Below are positions 41,992 through 49,291 of a DNA stretch of 49,291 bases, piece by piece. Positions within the stretch are counted from its first letter, which is position 1; every line of letters begins with the position of its first letter. Source of the DNA: Verrucomicrobiales bacterium (GTDB lineage: Bacteria > Verrucomicrobiota > Verrucomicrobiia > Verrucomicrobiales > V1-33); assembly GCA_947460575.1 (NCBI GenBank), contig CANHIJ010000015.1, positions 1-49,291 of the forward strand, read 5' to 3'. The notes beneath the pieces are model-generated. The model saw nothing but the letters and a program-made list of their open reading frames with translations, made no database searches and was not told the DNA's origin. Position numbers and translations under genes: made by a program.

Positions 41992-42187
41992 AGGGGGGGG
42001 CTGGCGGGCCGGGGGGCCGGCTCAGTGGGGAGAACCCTGAAAGTACGGCTGGGCGCGGTCATGGGCGCGCCGCATCGATGGAGCACGGATGGCGCGCCGG
42101 GGAAGGCGCGCTTAGCACAAGAAACTCCCCTAAGGGGCGCGGCGCGCCGGGCTTTTTGTTCAGTAATTGTGGGTCGGCGCCCGAGAC

Positions 42188-43219
42188 TTAGGTTGGCGGG
42201 GCGATTTGCCAGGAGAGTTCGCGGCCCGCTTCCCAGGGGATGACGGTGAGGCCGGAGGGGCCGCCGTAGGAGAGGGGGACGGTCCAGGGTTGGCGGAGGA
42301 GGGTGACGGTTTTATCGGGGGGATTGAGGCCGTGGATGCGAATGGCGTGGTCGCTGACGAAGGCTTGGAGTTGGGGGAGAGCGCGGTGATGGTCGAAGAG
42401 TTGGGCGAGCCTGGGGAGGAGGAGGGGGGCAGAGAAGACGCCGGCGGCGCAGCCGCAGCATTCTTTGGCGTGCTGGGGGTGGGGGGCGCTGTCGCTGCCG
42501 AGCATGAGTTTGGGGTGGGCGGCGAGGGCGGCGGCGAGGAGGGCGTCGCGGTCTTGGGGGCGCTTGGCGATGGGTTTGCAGAAGAGGTGGGGCTGGAGGA
42601 GGCCGCCGGCGAGGTCGTCGAGAGTGATGACGAGGTGGTGGGCGGTGACGGTGGCGAAGAGGTTTTCGAAGCGGTCGAGGAGGGCGAGGGCGGCGGCGGT
42701 GGTGATGTGCTCCATGACGATGCGGAGGCGGGGGAAGCGGGTGGCGAGGTATTGATAGGTGGCGAGGAACTCGGCTTCGCGGTCGAGGACGAAGCCGGTG
42801 GTTTCGCCGTGGACGAGGAGGGGGATGCCGAGGTCCTGCATGAGGGCGAGGGTGGGTTCGGCGGCCTGGATGTGGTGGATGCCGCTGTCGCTGTTGGTGG
42901 TGACGCCGTGGGGGTAGAGTTTGAGGGCGAAGAGGTGGGGTTGGGCGGCGGCGAGGAGGGATTCGGGGTAGGCCTGGAAGAACAGCGTCATGAGGGGCTG
43001 GAAGGAGGCCGCGTGGGGACCGACGGCCTCGAGGATGCGCTGGCGGTAGGCGGTAAGGAGTTCCAGGGAGGTGATGGGGGGCACCAGGTTGGGCATGATG
43101 ACGGCGCCCGCGAGGGAGGCGGCGCTGTGGGGGGCGACGAGTTGGAGCATGGGGCCGTCCCGCAGATGGAGGTGCATGTCGAGGGGGCGGTGAAGCTGGA
43201 GGGATTCGGGGCTGGCCAT
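42188..43219 (-). CDS. pyrC: Dihydroorotase
   Basis: PyrC closes carbamoyl aspartate to dihydroorotate in pyrimidine synthesis. It is 343 residues of the class II (E. coli PyrC) type: [12 protein letters not shown] near the N-terminus with two metal His, [15 protein letters not shown] with the Lys that becomes carboxylated, [38 protein letters not shown] and LGSDSAPH with the catalytic Asp. Length is normal. It diverges from the S10 peptidase gene with about 70 bp between starts. Confidence 0.96.
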   Translation of the reverse strand: MASPESLQLHRPLDMHLHLRDGPMLQLVAPHSAASLAGAVIMPNLVPPITSLELLTAYRQRILEAVGPHAASFQPLMTLFFQAYPESLLAAAQPHLFALKLYPHGVTTNSDSGIHHIQAAEPTLALMQDLGIPLLVHGETTGFVLDREAEFLATYQYLATRFPRLRIVMEHITTAAALALLDRFENLFATVTAHHLVITLDDLAGGLLQPHLFCKPIAKRPQDRDALLAAALAAHPKLMLGSDSAPHPQHAKECCGCAAGVFSAPLLLPRLAQLFDHHRALPQLQAFVSDHAIRIHGLNPPDKTVTLLRQPWTVPLSYGGPSGLTVIPWEAGRELSWQIAPPT

Positions 43220-43290
43220 GTAGGCAGATATAGGTAATGTGCGCGGCTGCTCCAGCGCAAATCCCCGGCCACCTCCCCTCTACCTACCTT

Positions 43291-44799
43291 ATGAAACGAT
43301 CCGTCCTTTTGTGTTCCGCGGCCCTGTGGGCCAGTTCTGCTGTGGTGCTGCGGGCGGAGCCGGAGAAGCCCAAGGCGGAAGAGAAAAAGGAAGAGAAAAA
43401 GGCCGAGGAGAGCGGGCCCCTGGTGGAGACTAAGCATGAGATCATCGTGCGGGGCCAGAAATTGAGCTATCGGGCCACGGCGGGGATGATGAAATTGACC
43501 AAGGACTACGGGGAGCCGCGGGCCGAGGTATTTCACATGGCCTATGTGCGGACGGATGGGGAGGCGGCAGTTTTGGCGAAGCGGCCGGTGTGCTTTTGTT
43601 TCAATGGGGGCCCGGGATCGTCGAGCGTGTGGCTGCACTTGGGGGCGTTTGGGCCGCGGCGGGTGGTGCTGCCGGCCGAGGGGGTGACCGCCCCGGCGCC
43701 GCCCTACGCGCTGACCGACAACCAGTATACGCTTTTGGCGGACTGCGACCTGGTGTTTATCGACCCGGTGAGCACGGGGCTGAGTCGGCCGGAGAAGGGG
43801 GAGGATGCGCATCAGTTCCACGGGTACCGGGAGGACGTGGAGAGCTTGGGGGATTTTGTGCGGCTGTGGATCACCAAGCAGCAGCGCTGGGGCAGCGCTA
43901 AGTATTTGATGGGGGAGAGCTATGGGGGAATCCGGGGGGCGGGGCTGGCAGAGCACTTGCAGAGCCGCCACGGGATGTACTTGAATGGGCTGATCGTGGT
44001 GAGTGGGCTGTTTGATTTTAAGACGCTGTCGCCGGAGGACCAAAACGATGTGCCGTATGCGACGTGGCTGCCGGGGATGAGCGCGGTGGCGCACTTCCAT
44101 CGGAAATTGGGCTCGGAATTGCAGGCGGATTTTGCGGGGACCCAGCAGCGGGCGGTGGCCTTTGCGCGGGGGCGCTACGCGATGGCGCTGGGGCTGGGAA
44201 GCCACTTGCCGGAGGCCGAGCGGCAGGCGGTGGCGGCGGAGTTGAGCGCGCTGACAAGCATGCCAGTGGAGGTGATTCTGCGCAACAACCTGCGGATTGC
44301 CCCGGGCGAATTCCGCAGCCGCCTGCTGGAGCGGGAGGATTTGGTGATTGGCCGCTTTGATGGGCGGGTGTCGGGCCGCACGGGGGATCCGTCGTACGAC
44401 GTGGTTTTTGGGGCTTTTTCGGGGGCCATGAACCAGTATTTGCGGGAGCCGTCCGAGCTCAACTACCAGACGGACCGCCCCTATGAGATTTTAGGGGGTC
44501 CGGGGATGACGTCCTGGAACTACAGCTTGGCGACCAACGAGTATTTAGAGGTGGCCTCGACCCTGGCCAAGGCCATGAACACCAATCCGGCGCTGCGGGT
44601 TTTCGTGGCCTGTGGGTACCACGATTTGGCGACGCCGGGGGAGGCGATCGACTACACGGTGCGGCACATGGATTTGACGGCGGAACAGCGGGCGAATTTT
44701 ACCTGGAGCCACTACGATGGGGGGCACATGATGTACACCAATTTGCCGTCCCTGGAGAAATTGAGTGCCGACGTGGCGACGTTTGTGAAGCGCCCGTAG
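43291..44799 (+). CDS. Secreted S10 family serine carboxypeptidase-like protein
   Basis: A 502-residue exported protein. A signal peptide (MKRSVLLCSAALWASSAVVLRA) is followed by a Lys/Glu-rich tract and the alpha/beta-hydrolase peptidase. The nucleophile is Ser near residue 210 in GESYGGIRGAGL, the oxyanion region is FNGGPGSSSVWLHLGAFGPR, the Asp is in ACGYHDLATP, and the His is in HYDGGHMMYTN. All three catalytic residues are present. It probably acts in the periplasm on peptides. The ATG at 43291 is fixed by the signal peptide; no Shine-Dalgarno is seen. Confidence 0.9.
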   Translation: MKRSVLLCSAALWASSAVVLRAEPEKPKAEEKKEEKKAEESGPLVETKHEIIVRGQKLSYRATAGMMKLTKDYGEPRAEVFHMAYVRTDGEAAVLAKRPVCFCFNGGPGSSSVWLHLGAFGPRRVVLPAEGVTAPAPPYALTDNQYTLLADCDLVFIDPVSTGLSRPEKGEDAHQFHGYREDVESLGDFVRLWITKQQRWGSAKYLMGESYGGIRGAGLAEHLQSRHGMYLNGLIVVSGLFDFKTLSPEDQNDVPYATWLPGMSAVAHFHRKLGSELQADFAGTQQRAVAFARGRYAMALGLGSHLPEAERQAVAAELSALTSMPVEVILRNNLRIAPGEFRSRLLEREDLVIGRFDGRVSGRTGDPSYDVVFGAFSGAMNQYLREPSELNYQTDRPYEILGGPGMTSWNYSLATNEYLEVASTLAKAMNTNPALRVFVACGYHDLATPGEAIDYTVRHMDLTAEQRANFTWSHYDGGHMMYTNLPSLEKLSADVATFVKRP

Positions 44800-44903
44800 G
44801 CCGGGCGGGGTTGTCCGCGCGGAGTTGGGCCTGAAAAAGGCGGCCCAGCGCTCGGGCCTTCAGGGGGCGCCCCGGAGGGCTGGCGCGCCGCCGGGGGAGG
44901 AGG

Positions 44904-44945
44904 CGCCGCGCGCTCATTCCCCGGTTCTGCGCGGGCGACTTTTTT
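44904..44945 (+). terminator. Candidate terminator after the S10 peptidase gene
   Basis: cgccgcgcgc (about 44904-44913) can pair with gcgcgggcg (about 44929-44937), with a bulge, followed by acttttttgg. It lies about 105 bp after the stop and ahead of the convergent pirin stop. The stem is imperfect, so confidence is moderate. Confidence 0.4.
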
Positions 44946-44954
44946 GGGGAGGGC

Positions 44955-45674
44955 CTAGGCGAGGTCGAAGAGGAGGGCCTCGGCGGGCTCGAGGGCGGCG
45001 ATGCGGTGTTCGCCGGGGGCTTCGCTGCTGGCGCCGTCGCCTGGGGCGAGGGTTTGGGAGTTGAGGGAGAGGGTGCCGCGCATGACTTGGAGCCAGAGGC
45101 CGCGCCCGGGGCGAAGGAGGTGGGTGAGGGCGGTGCCGGGTTGGAGGCGGAGGCGGTAGATTTCGGCGTCCTGGTGGATGGTGGCGGAGTGGTCGCGCCC
45201 GTCGGGGGAGATGACGAGGACCTTGGCCTGGGAGTCGCTGGCTGGCTGGGGATGCCATTCGGTGTAGCTGGGGGTGAGGCCGCGTTTTTCGGGGAGGATC
45301 CAAATTTGAAGGAGGTGGAGGTCCTGGTTGGGGTTGGGGTTGAATTCGCTGTGGGTGACGCCGGTGCCGGCGCTCATGAGTTGGATTTGGCCGGGGAGGA
45401 GGGTGCGGCCGTGACCCATGCTGTCTTGGTGGGCCATGGCTCCGCCGAGCACATAGCTGAAGATTTCCATATCGCGGTGGGGGTGGGTGCCGAAGCCGCG
45501 GCCGGGCGCCACGTGGTCTTCGTTGATGACCCGGAGGGAGCGAAAGCCCATGTGGGCCGGGTCGCGGTAGTCGGCGAAGGAGAAGGAGTGCTGGGTGCGG
45601 AGCCAGCCGTGGTCGGCGCGGCCGCGGTCGGCGGCGCGGCGGAGCTGGATGGGGAGAGGGGAGGGGAGGGACAT
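44955..45674 (-). CDS. Pirin family protein
   Basis: A 239-residue bicupin. The N-terminal cupin has the metal set GFGTHPHRDMEIFSYVLGGAM and LMSAGTGVTHSEFNPNPNQ (His, His, His, Glu), and the second cupin ends in EAPGEHRIAALEPAEALLFDL. Pirins of the YhhW type can show quercetinase activity in vitro; the physiological role is uncertain. It is convergent with the S10 peptidase gene and divergent from the beta-CASP nuclease gene. Confidence 0.93.
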   Translation of the reverse strand: MSLPSPLPIQLRRAADRGRADHGWLRTQHSFSFADYRDPAHMGFRSLRVINEDHVAPGRGFGTHPHRDMEIFSYVLGGAMAHQDSMGHGRTLLPGQIQLMSAGTGVTHSEFNPNPNQDLHLLQIWILPEKRGLTPSYTEWHPQPASDSQAKVLVISPDGRDHSATIHQDAEIYRLRLQPGTALTHLLRPGRGLWLQVMRGTLSLNSQTLAPGDGASSEAPGEHRIAALEPAEALLFDLA

Positions 45675-45887
45675 GGGGAGAGGGTGCAGGGGGATCGTGG
45701 AGGGGGATGGGGCGGGGCGGAAGGGCGATGTTTTGGGCGGAAAAAGGGGGTCGGCGGGGGAGGGGCGCGGAAAAATCCTTTTGGGTCAGGGGGCGATCTT
45801 TGCTCTGGCGCTGGGGGAGGGAGGGGGGTAGGGGCACTATTTCCAATGGACTGCTGCCCGCTGCGGTGGGGTCCAGACCCTTTTAAT

Positions 45888-47255
45888 ATGCGAGAGATTA
45901 CATTTCAGTCGCTGACGCGACGTTCGGAGATCGGAGCCAATTGTTATGTGCTGGATACGGGGATGGCGCGGATCGCGCTGGACTCTGGAATGCACCCCAA
46001 GGAGAAGGCCTACGAGGCCATCCCGGATTTTTCCCTGGTGGAAGACGGGTCCTTGGACGCGGTATTGGTGAGCCATTCACACCTCGACCACGTGGGGTCA
46101 TTGCCGGTGATGCTGCGGCGCCACCCCAAGGCCCCGGCGTACATGTCGGCGGTGACCTCGGAATTTGCCGACGCCTTGCTGCACAATTCGGTCAACGTGA
46201 TGACCTCGCAGCGGGACCAGGACGGCATCAAGGAATATCCCCTATTCACCCACCGGGAATTGGACGGATTGATCCGCCGCTTTAAGACCCGGCGCAACGG
46301 CACGCCGTTTGAAGTGGGATCGACGGGGGTGAAGGCGGAGTTCTACGATGCGGGACACTTGCCGGGGAGCGTGGGGATGCGCTTGGACATTGATGGGCTG
46401 CGCATTTTTTACACCGGAGACGTCCAGTTCGAGGACCAGACGATTTTGAAAGGGGCGGACTTTCCGCGGGAGCACGTCGATGTGTTGATCTTGGAGTGCA
46501 CCCGGGGGGCCTCGGAGCGGGCCGCGGGGTATACGCGGGCCGCGGAGTCGCAGCGCTTGGCGGAGGCCATCATGCGGGCCATCGACCAGGGCGGGAGCGT
46601 CCTGGTGCCGGTGTTTGCCCTGGGCAAGACCCAGGAGATTTTGATGATGCTGCACGAGCTGAAGGGCCAGGGGCAGATCAAGGCGAACATCCCCGTGCAC
46701 ATCGGCGGGCTGAGCAGCAAGATGACCCAGATTGTGGACAAATACGCGGGCGAAGTGCGGCGATCCCACGGAGGATTCCGCCTCCTAGAGTCGATGAGCG
46801 GCTTGGTGAAATCCAAGAAGGGGGAGCGGGTGACGCGCAGCCAGGCGGGGCGCATTTATGCGCTGAGCAGCGGGATGATGTCGGAGCACACCGTGAGCAA
46901 TGATTTTGCGCACCACTTTATCAACCAGCCGAAAAATGCGCTGTGCTTTGTGGGCTATGCGGATCCGGATAGCCCGGCGGGAACGATTTTGGCTTCGCGC
47001 CGGGGGGATGCGATCAAGCTTTCCAATGCGCATCCGCCGGTGGAATTGAACTGCGAGGTGAGCCAATTTGACTTTAGCGGGCACGCGCCGCGGCACGACT
47101 TGGTGGCGTATGCCCGCGAGCTCAATCCGCGGAAGATTTTGCTGGTGCACGGGGATGGCCCGGCGCTGGACTGGATGGCGGCGACGCTGAGCCTGGCTTT
47201 GCCGGAGTGCGAGATCGTGATTCCCCTGCCTGGGGAGAAAATTCCGCTGGGCTGA
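45888..47255 (+). CDS. Beta-CASP metallo-beta-lactamase RNase (CPSF-like)
   Basis: A 455-residue MBL-fold nuclease. It carries HSHLDHVGSLPVML (the HxHxDH zinc motif), YDAGHLPGSVGM, FYTGDVQF, and the beta-CASP domain with PVFALGKTQEILMMLHEL, SSGMMSEHTVSNDFAHHFI, FSGHAPRHDLVAYA and LLVHGDGPALDW. This is the RNA-processing class related to CPSF-73/RNase J. There is no KH domain. ATG 45888 is chosen; ATG 45846 also opens the frame with 14 extra residues (MDCCPLRWGPDPFN). Neither has a clear Shine-Dalgarno. Confidence 0.9.
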   Translation: MREITFQSLTRRSEIGANCYVLDTGMARIALDSGMHPKEKAYEAIPDFSLVEDGSLDAVLVSHSHLDHVGSLPVMLRRHPKAPAYMSAVTSEFADALLHNSVNVMTSQRDQDGIKEYPLFTHRELDGLIRRFKTRRNGTPFEVGSTGVKAEFYDAGHLPGSVGMRLDIDGLRIFYTGDVQFEDQTILKGADFPREHVDVLILECTRGASERAAGYTRAAESQRLAEAIMRAIDQGGSVLVPVFALGKTQEILMMLHELKGQGQIKANIPVHIGGLSSKMTQIVDKYAGEVRRSHGGFRLLESMSGLVKSKKGERVTRSQAGRIYALSSGMMSEHTVSNDFAHHFINQPKNALCFVGYADPDSPAGTILASRRGDAIKLSNAHPPVELNCEVSQFDFSGHAPRHDLVAYARELNPRKILLVHGDGPALDWMAATLSLALPECEIVIPLPGEKIPLG

Positions 47256-47330
47256 GGGGCGGGGCGCCTGAGGGCGTCTTCGGAAAATGCTGATTGACGA
47301 ACTCGGGCCCGCCGTGGTGAACTAGGGACG

Positions 47331-47357
47331 CTTTTATTAATATTATATTCTCCTAAT
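47331..47357 (+). promoter_or_regulatory. AT-rich leader before the PEP-CTERM gene
   Basis: A run of mostly A and T (cttttattaatattatattc, then tcctaat) ends a few bases before the ATG at 47365, with a TTGACG (47294-47299) further upstream. A promoter or a ribosome-entry leader is likely. No Shine-Dalgarno is visible. Confidence 0.4.
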
Positions 47358-47364
47358 CCTGAAC

Positions 47365-48201
47365 ATGAAACGAATCAAAAATCTCATCCGGCCGCTTTGG
47401 TTGGCCTCAGCGATGGCGACGGCGGCGGGCGCGGCGACGACTTCCTACAACAGCGGGAGCTTGGGCAGCGCGGGCGACGGGGTGAATACGGATGGGGTGG
47501 CGCTGAATGCGGCGAGTCCGCTGGCGGCGGGCGGCGACACGGGGGCGCGCTACGGAGCGGGCGAGCGAACTCAGGTGGCCTACCAGGCGGCGCTGAATCC
47601 GTCGTCGTCCAGTCCCTTCAGCATTGAGTTTTGGGCGAATCCGAGCGGGAGCGACGACGACGACACCGCGGTGAACAACCGGTACGCCACCGGCAACCGC
47701 TCGGGCTGGTCGATTTTCCAGCGCGCGGCGGGATGGAATCTCAAGATGTACAATGGCACGGGGGGCGATGTGGGCTGGGATTTGACGGGCGGAACGAGCA
47801 CCATTGGAGCGTGGAGCCACGTGGTGGCGACGTGGAGCGGGAGTGCGGCGCTGCTGTATGTGAACGGGGTGTTGGCCGACAGCACGAACGACACTTCCAA
47901 AACACCTGGTTACAATGCGAACCCCTCGACGAACTTGCCTTCGCTGAATGTGGGGGCCAACTTTAATGGAGGCAGCCCATCGGCGAGTCTGATTGACGAG
48001 GTGGCCTTCTATGCCAGCGAGCTGAGCTTGGCGCAGATCAGCAATCACTATGCGCTGGCGGCGAGTCCGACCGCGGGAGCCTATGCCTCGGCGGTGGTGG
48101 GAGATGGGGCGGTGCTCTATTTCCAAAACATCCCGGAGCCCTCCTCGGCGCTGCTGGCGGGGCTGGGAGCGCTGGGCTTGCTGCGGCGGTCGCGCCGGTA
48201 A
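47365..48201 (+). CDS. LamG-domain protein with PEP-CTERM sorting tail
   Basis: A 278-residue secreted protein. A signal peptide (about 1-23) is followed by a LamG/concanavalin-like jellyroll (FSIEFWANPSG, SGWSIFQRAAGWNLKMYNG, GAWSHVVATWSGSAALLYVNG, IDEVAFYASELSLAQISNHY). The C-terminus is PEPSSALLAGLGALGLLRRS, then RR: a PEP motif, a hydrophobic helix and a basic end, as in exosortase substrates. Such proteins are sorted to the outer surface in Verrucomicrobia and other diderms. No exosortase gene is in the window. A strong terminator follows. Confidence 0.9.
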   Translation: MKRIKNLIRPLWLASAMATAAGAATTSYNSGSLGSAGDGVNTDGVALNAASPLAAGGDTGARYGAGERTQVAYQAALNPSSSSPFSIEFWANPSGSDDDDTAVNNRYATGNRSGWSIFQRAAGWNLKMYNGTGGDVGWDLTGGTSTIGAWSHVVATWSGSAALLYVNGVLADSTNDTSKTPGYNANPSTNLPSLNVGANFNGGSPSASLIDEVAFYASELSLAQISNHYALAASPTAGAYASAVVGDGAVLYFQNIPEPSSALLAGLGALGLLRRSRR

Positions 48202-48225
48202 GCTAGGGTATCGAATAGAATAGCG

Positions 48226-48260
48226 ACCCGGGTCGGCGAAGCGCTGGCCCGGGTTTTTTG
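48226..48260 (+). terminator. Rho-independent terminator after the PEP-CTERM gene
   Basis: acccggg (48226-48232) pairs with cccgggt (48248-48254), with an inner cggcg/cgctg stem continuing the helix, then a run of six T. It begins 25 bp after the stop codon. Confidence 0.85.
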
Positions 48261-48302
48261 TGGGCGGGGTTGCGCGCGGGGATGGGCTGGATCACTTGTG
48301 GG

Positions 48303-49217
48303 ATGGACTTGCGACAGCTGCGCTATTTTCAGGCGGTGGCCGAGGAGTTGAGCTATGCCCGGGCGGCGCGGCGGCTGCGCGTGGCGCAGCCGGCGCTGAG
48401 TCGAGCGGTGAAGGAATTGGAGGAGGACTTGGGGGTTGAGGTGTTAGAAAGGAGCCGCCATTTTGTGCGTTTGACCCCGGCGGGGGCGGTGTTGTTGCAG
48501 GAGGCGGGGGGGTTGCTGGACGGGTGGGAGGAGGGCTTGCGGCGGGTCCGGCGGACGGCGGCGGGAGAGGAGGGGGAGCTGCGCTTGGGGTACATTGGCC
48601 CGCCGACCCAGCCTTTTTTGGGGCGGCTGCTGCACGAGTACCGCGCGCGCTATCCGCTAGTGAGCTTGCGCTTGGAAGAGCGGACCCCGGAGCGGGTTTG
48701 GGAGATGGTGGCGCAGGGTCGGGTGGCGGTGGGCTTGACCCGGCCGGTGCCGAGCCACATTGCGCTGGGGCTGCGCACCGCGCTGCTGCGGGAGGAGCGA
48801 TTGGGGGTGGCGCTGCGGGCGGACCATCCGCTGGCGGCGCGGGACAGCGTGGGCTGGCAGGACCTGGCCGGGGAGCCGCTCGTGGTGCTGGCGCGGCGGG
48901 AGGGGGCCAGCCTGCACGACGCCATTTTGGCGGCCTGCCGGGGAGCTGGTTTCATACCCCGGCTGGCCCACACGCCGAGTTTGATCGGGACCGTGTTGAG
49001 CTACGCCGAGGGCGGGGCCGGGCTGGGGATTGTGACCGACTCGGTGGTGCCGCCGGGGTCGCCCCTGCGCTTTGTGGCGCTGCATCCACCGCACACGGTG
49101 CCGCTGGTGATGGTCTGGCAGGAGGATCGGGATGCGCCCGCGGTGCAGCGCTTTCGCGAGCTGCTGCTGGCTTGGCAAGCGGCCGGGCAGTTGTGGGCTC
49201 CCCGCGCGGGGGAGTGA
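48303..49217 (+). CDS. LysR-family transcriptional regulator
   Basis: A 304-residue regulator. The winged HTH is at 1-60 (MDLRQLRYFQAVAEELSYAR, then AARRLRVAQPALSRAVKELE), with a substrate-binding domain from about 90 (LRLGYIGPPTQPFLGRLL, VALRADHPLAARDSVGWQDL, AEGGAGLGIVTDSVV). LysR proteins usually control the divergent neighbour, but upstream lies the PEP-CTERM gene on the same strand, so the target is unknown. It resembles the CbbR/CatR-like branch only in general. The last 74 bases of the window, after the stop, show no feature. Confidence 0.93.
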   Translation: MDLRQLRYFQAVAEELSYARAARRLRVAQPALSRAVKELEEDLGVEVLERSRHFVRLTPAGAVLLQEAGGLLDGWEEGLRRVRRTAAGEEGELRLGYIGPPTQPFLGRLLHEYRARYPLVSLRLEERTPERVWEMVAQGRVAVGLTRPVPSHIALGLRTALLREERLGVALRADHPLAARDSVGWQDLAGEPLVVLARREGASLHDAILAACRGAGFIPRLAHTPSLIGTVLSYAEGGAGLGIVTDSVVPPGSPLRFVALHPPHTVPLVMVWQEDRDAPAVQRFRELLLAWQAAGQLWAPRAGE

Positions 49218-49291
49218 ATTTTCTGGAGAAAAAGAGCCGGAGCCAGCGGGCCCCAGTCCCCCGGGGTGTTTGGCGCATCGGGCGCATCGGA

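Overview
The window looks like a chromosomal segment of a very GC-rich Gram-negative bacterium, most likely of the phylum Verrucomicrobiota (PVC group). The signs are a planctomycete-type cytochrome/DUF1549/DUF1553 protein, a LamG protein with a PEP-CTERM sorting tail, lipid A and inner-core LPS genes, an outer-membrane beta-barrel, many starts without a Shine-Dalgarno sequence, and the general protein style. This assignment rests on family knowledge and was not checked by a search. No rRNA, tRNA, CRISPR array, phage or transposase gene was seen.

Layout. 1-800: a 10-bp tandem repeat and a gene-free stretch with a three-hairpin repeat. 801-6404 (minus): a class A penicillin-binding protein, then hemX-like, hemA and hemC. 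6475-8445 (plus): a fused lipid A acyltransferase/heptosyltransferase. 8423-19799 (minus): a SpoIIE-type phosphatase with a STAS partner, a PUR-domain protein, an amidohydrolase, a SulP transporter, the DUF1549/DUF1553 protein, pgk and a cysteine desulfurase. 20005-21759 (plus): rpsB-tsf. 21844-22915: a 1.1-kb repeat island. 22916-24485 (minus): sua5/tsaC and ogt. 24667-25734 (plus): an HrgA-like putative nuclease-fold protein. 25731-29042 (minus): aroC, a CvpA-like membrane protein and a GH15 protein. 29144-32362: a small unknown gene, ridA, a methyltransferase, and a two-gene membrane module. 32475-37435 (plus): lemA, an HtpX-like protease, uppP and uxaC. 37452-41991 (minus): a metal/redox cluster with a multicopper oxidase fused to a barrel, two small Cys proteins, and a sulfite dehydrogenase with its cytochrome. 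42188 to the end: pyrC, an S10 peptidase, a pirin, a beta-CASP nuclease, the PEP-CTERM protein and a LysR regulator.

Themes. The envelope is well represented: peptidoglycan polymerase, undecaprenyl-PP phosphatase, LPS enzymes and envelope proteolysis. The most unusual points are a class A PBP whose transpeptidase site has lost its catalytic Ser and Lys, the acyltransferase-heptosyltransferase fusion, the multicopper oxidase joined to an outer-membrane barrel, an HrgA-like protein with an altered nuclease motif, and several non-coding repeat families clustered at 21.9-22.8 kb.

The + strand is strongly G-rich over most of the window, so + genes end codons mainly in G and - genes mainly in C. 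rpsB and tsf break this rule. About two thirds of the genes lie on the - strand.
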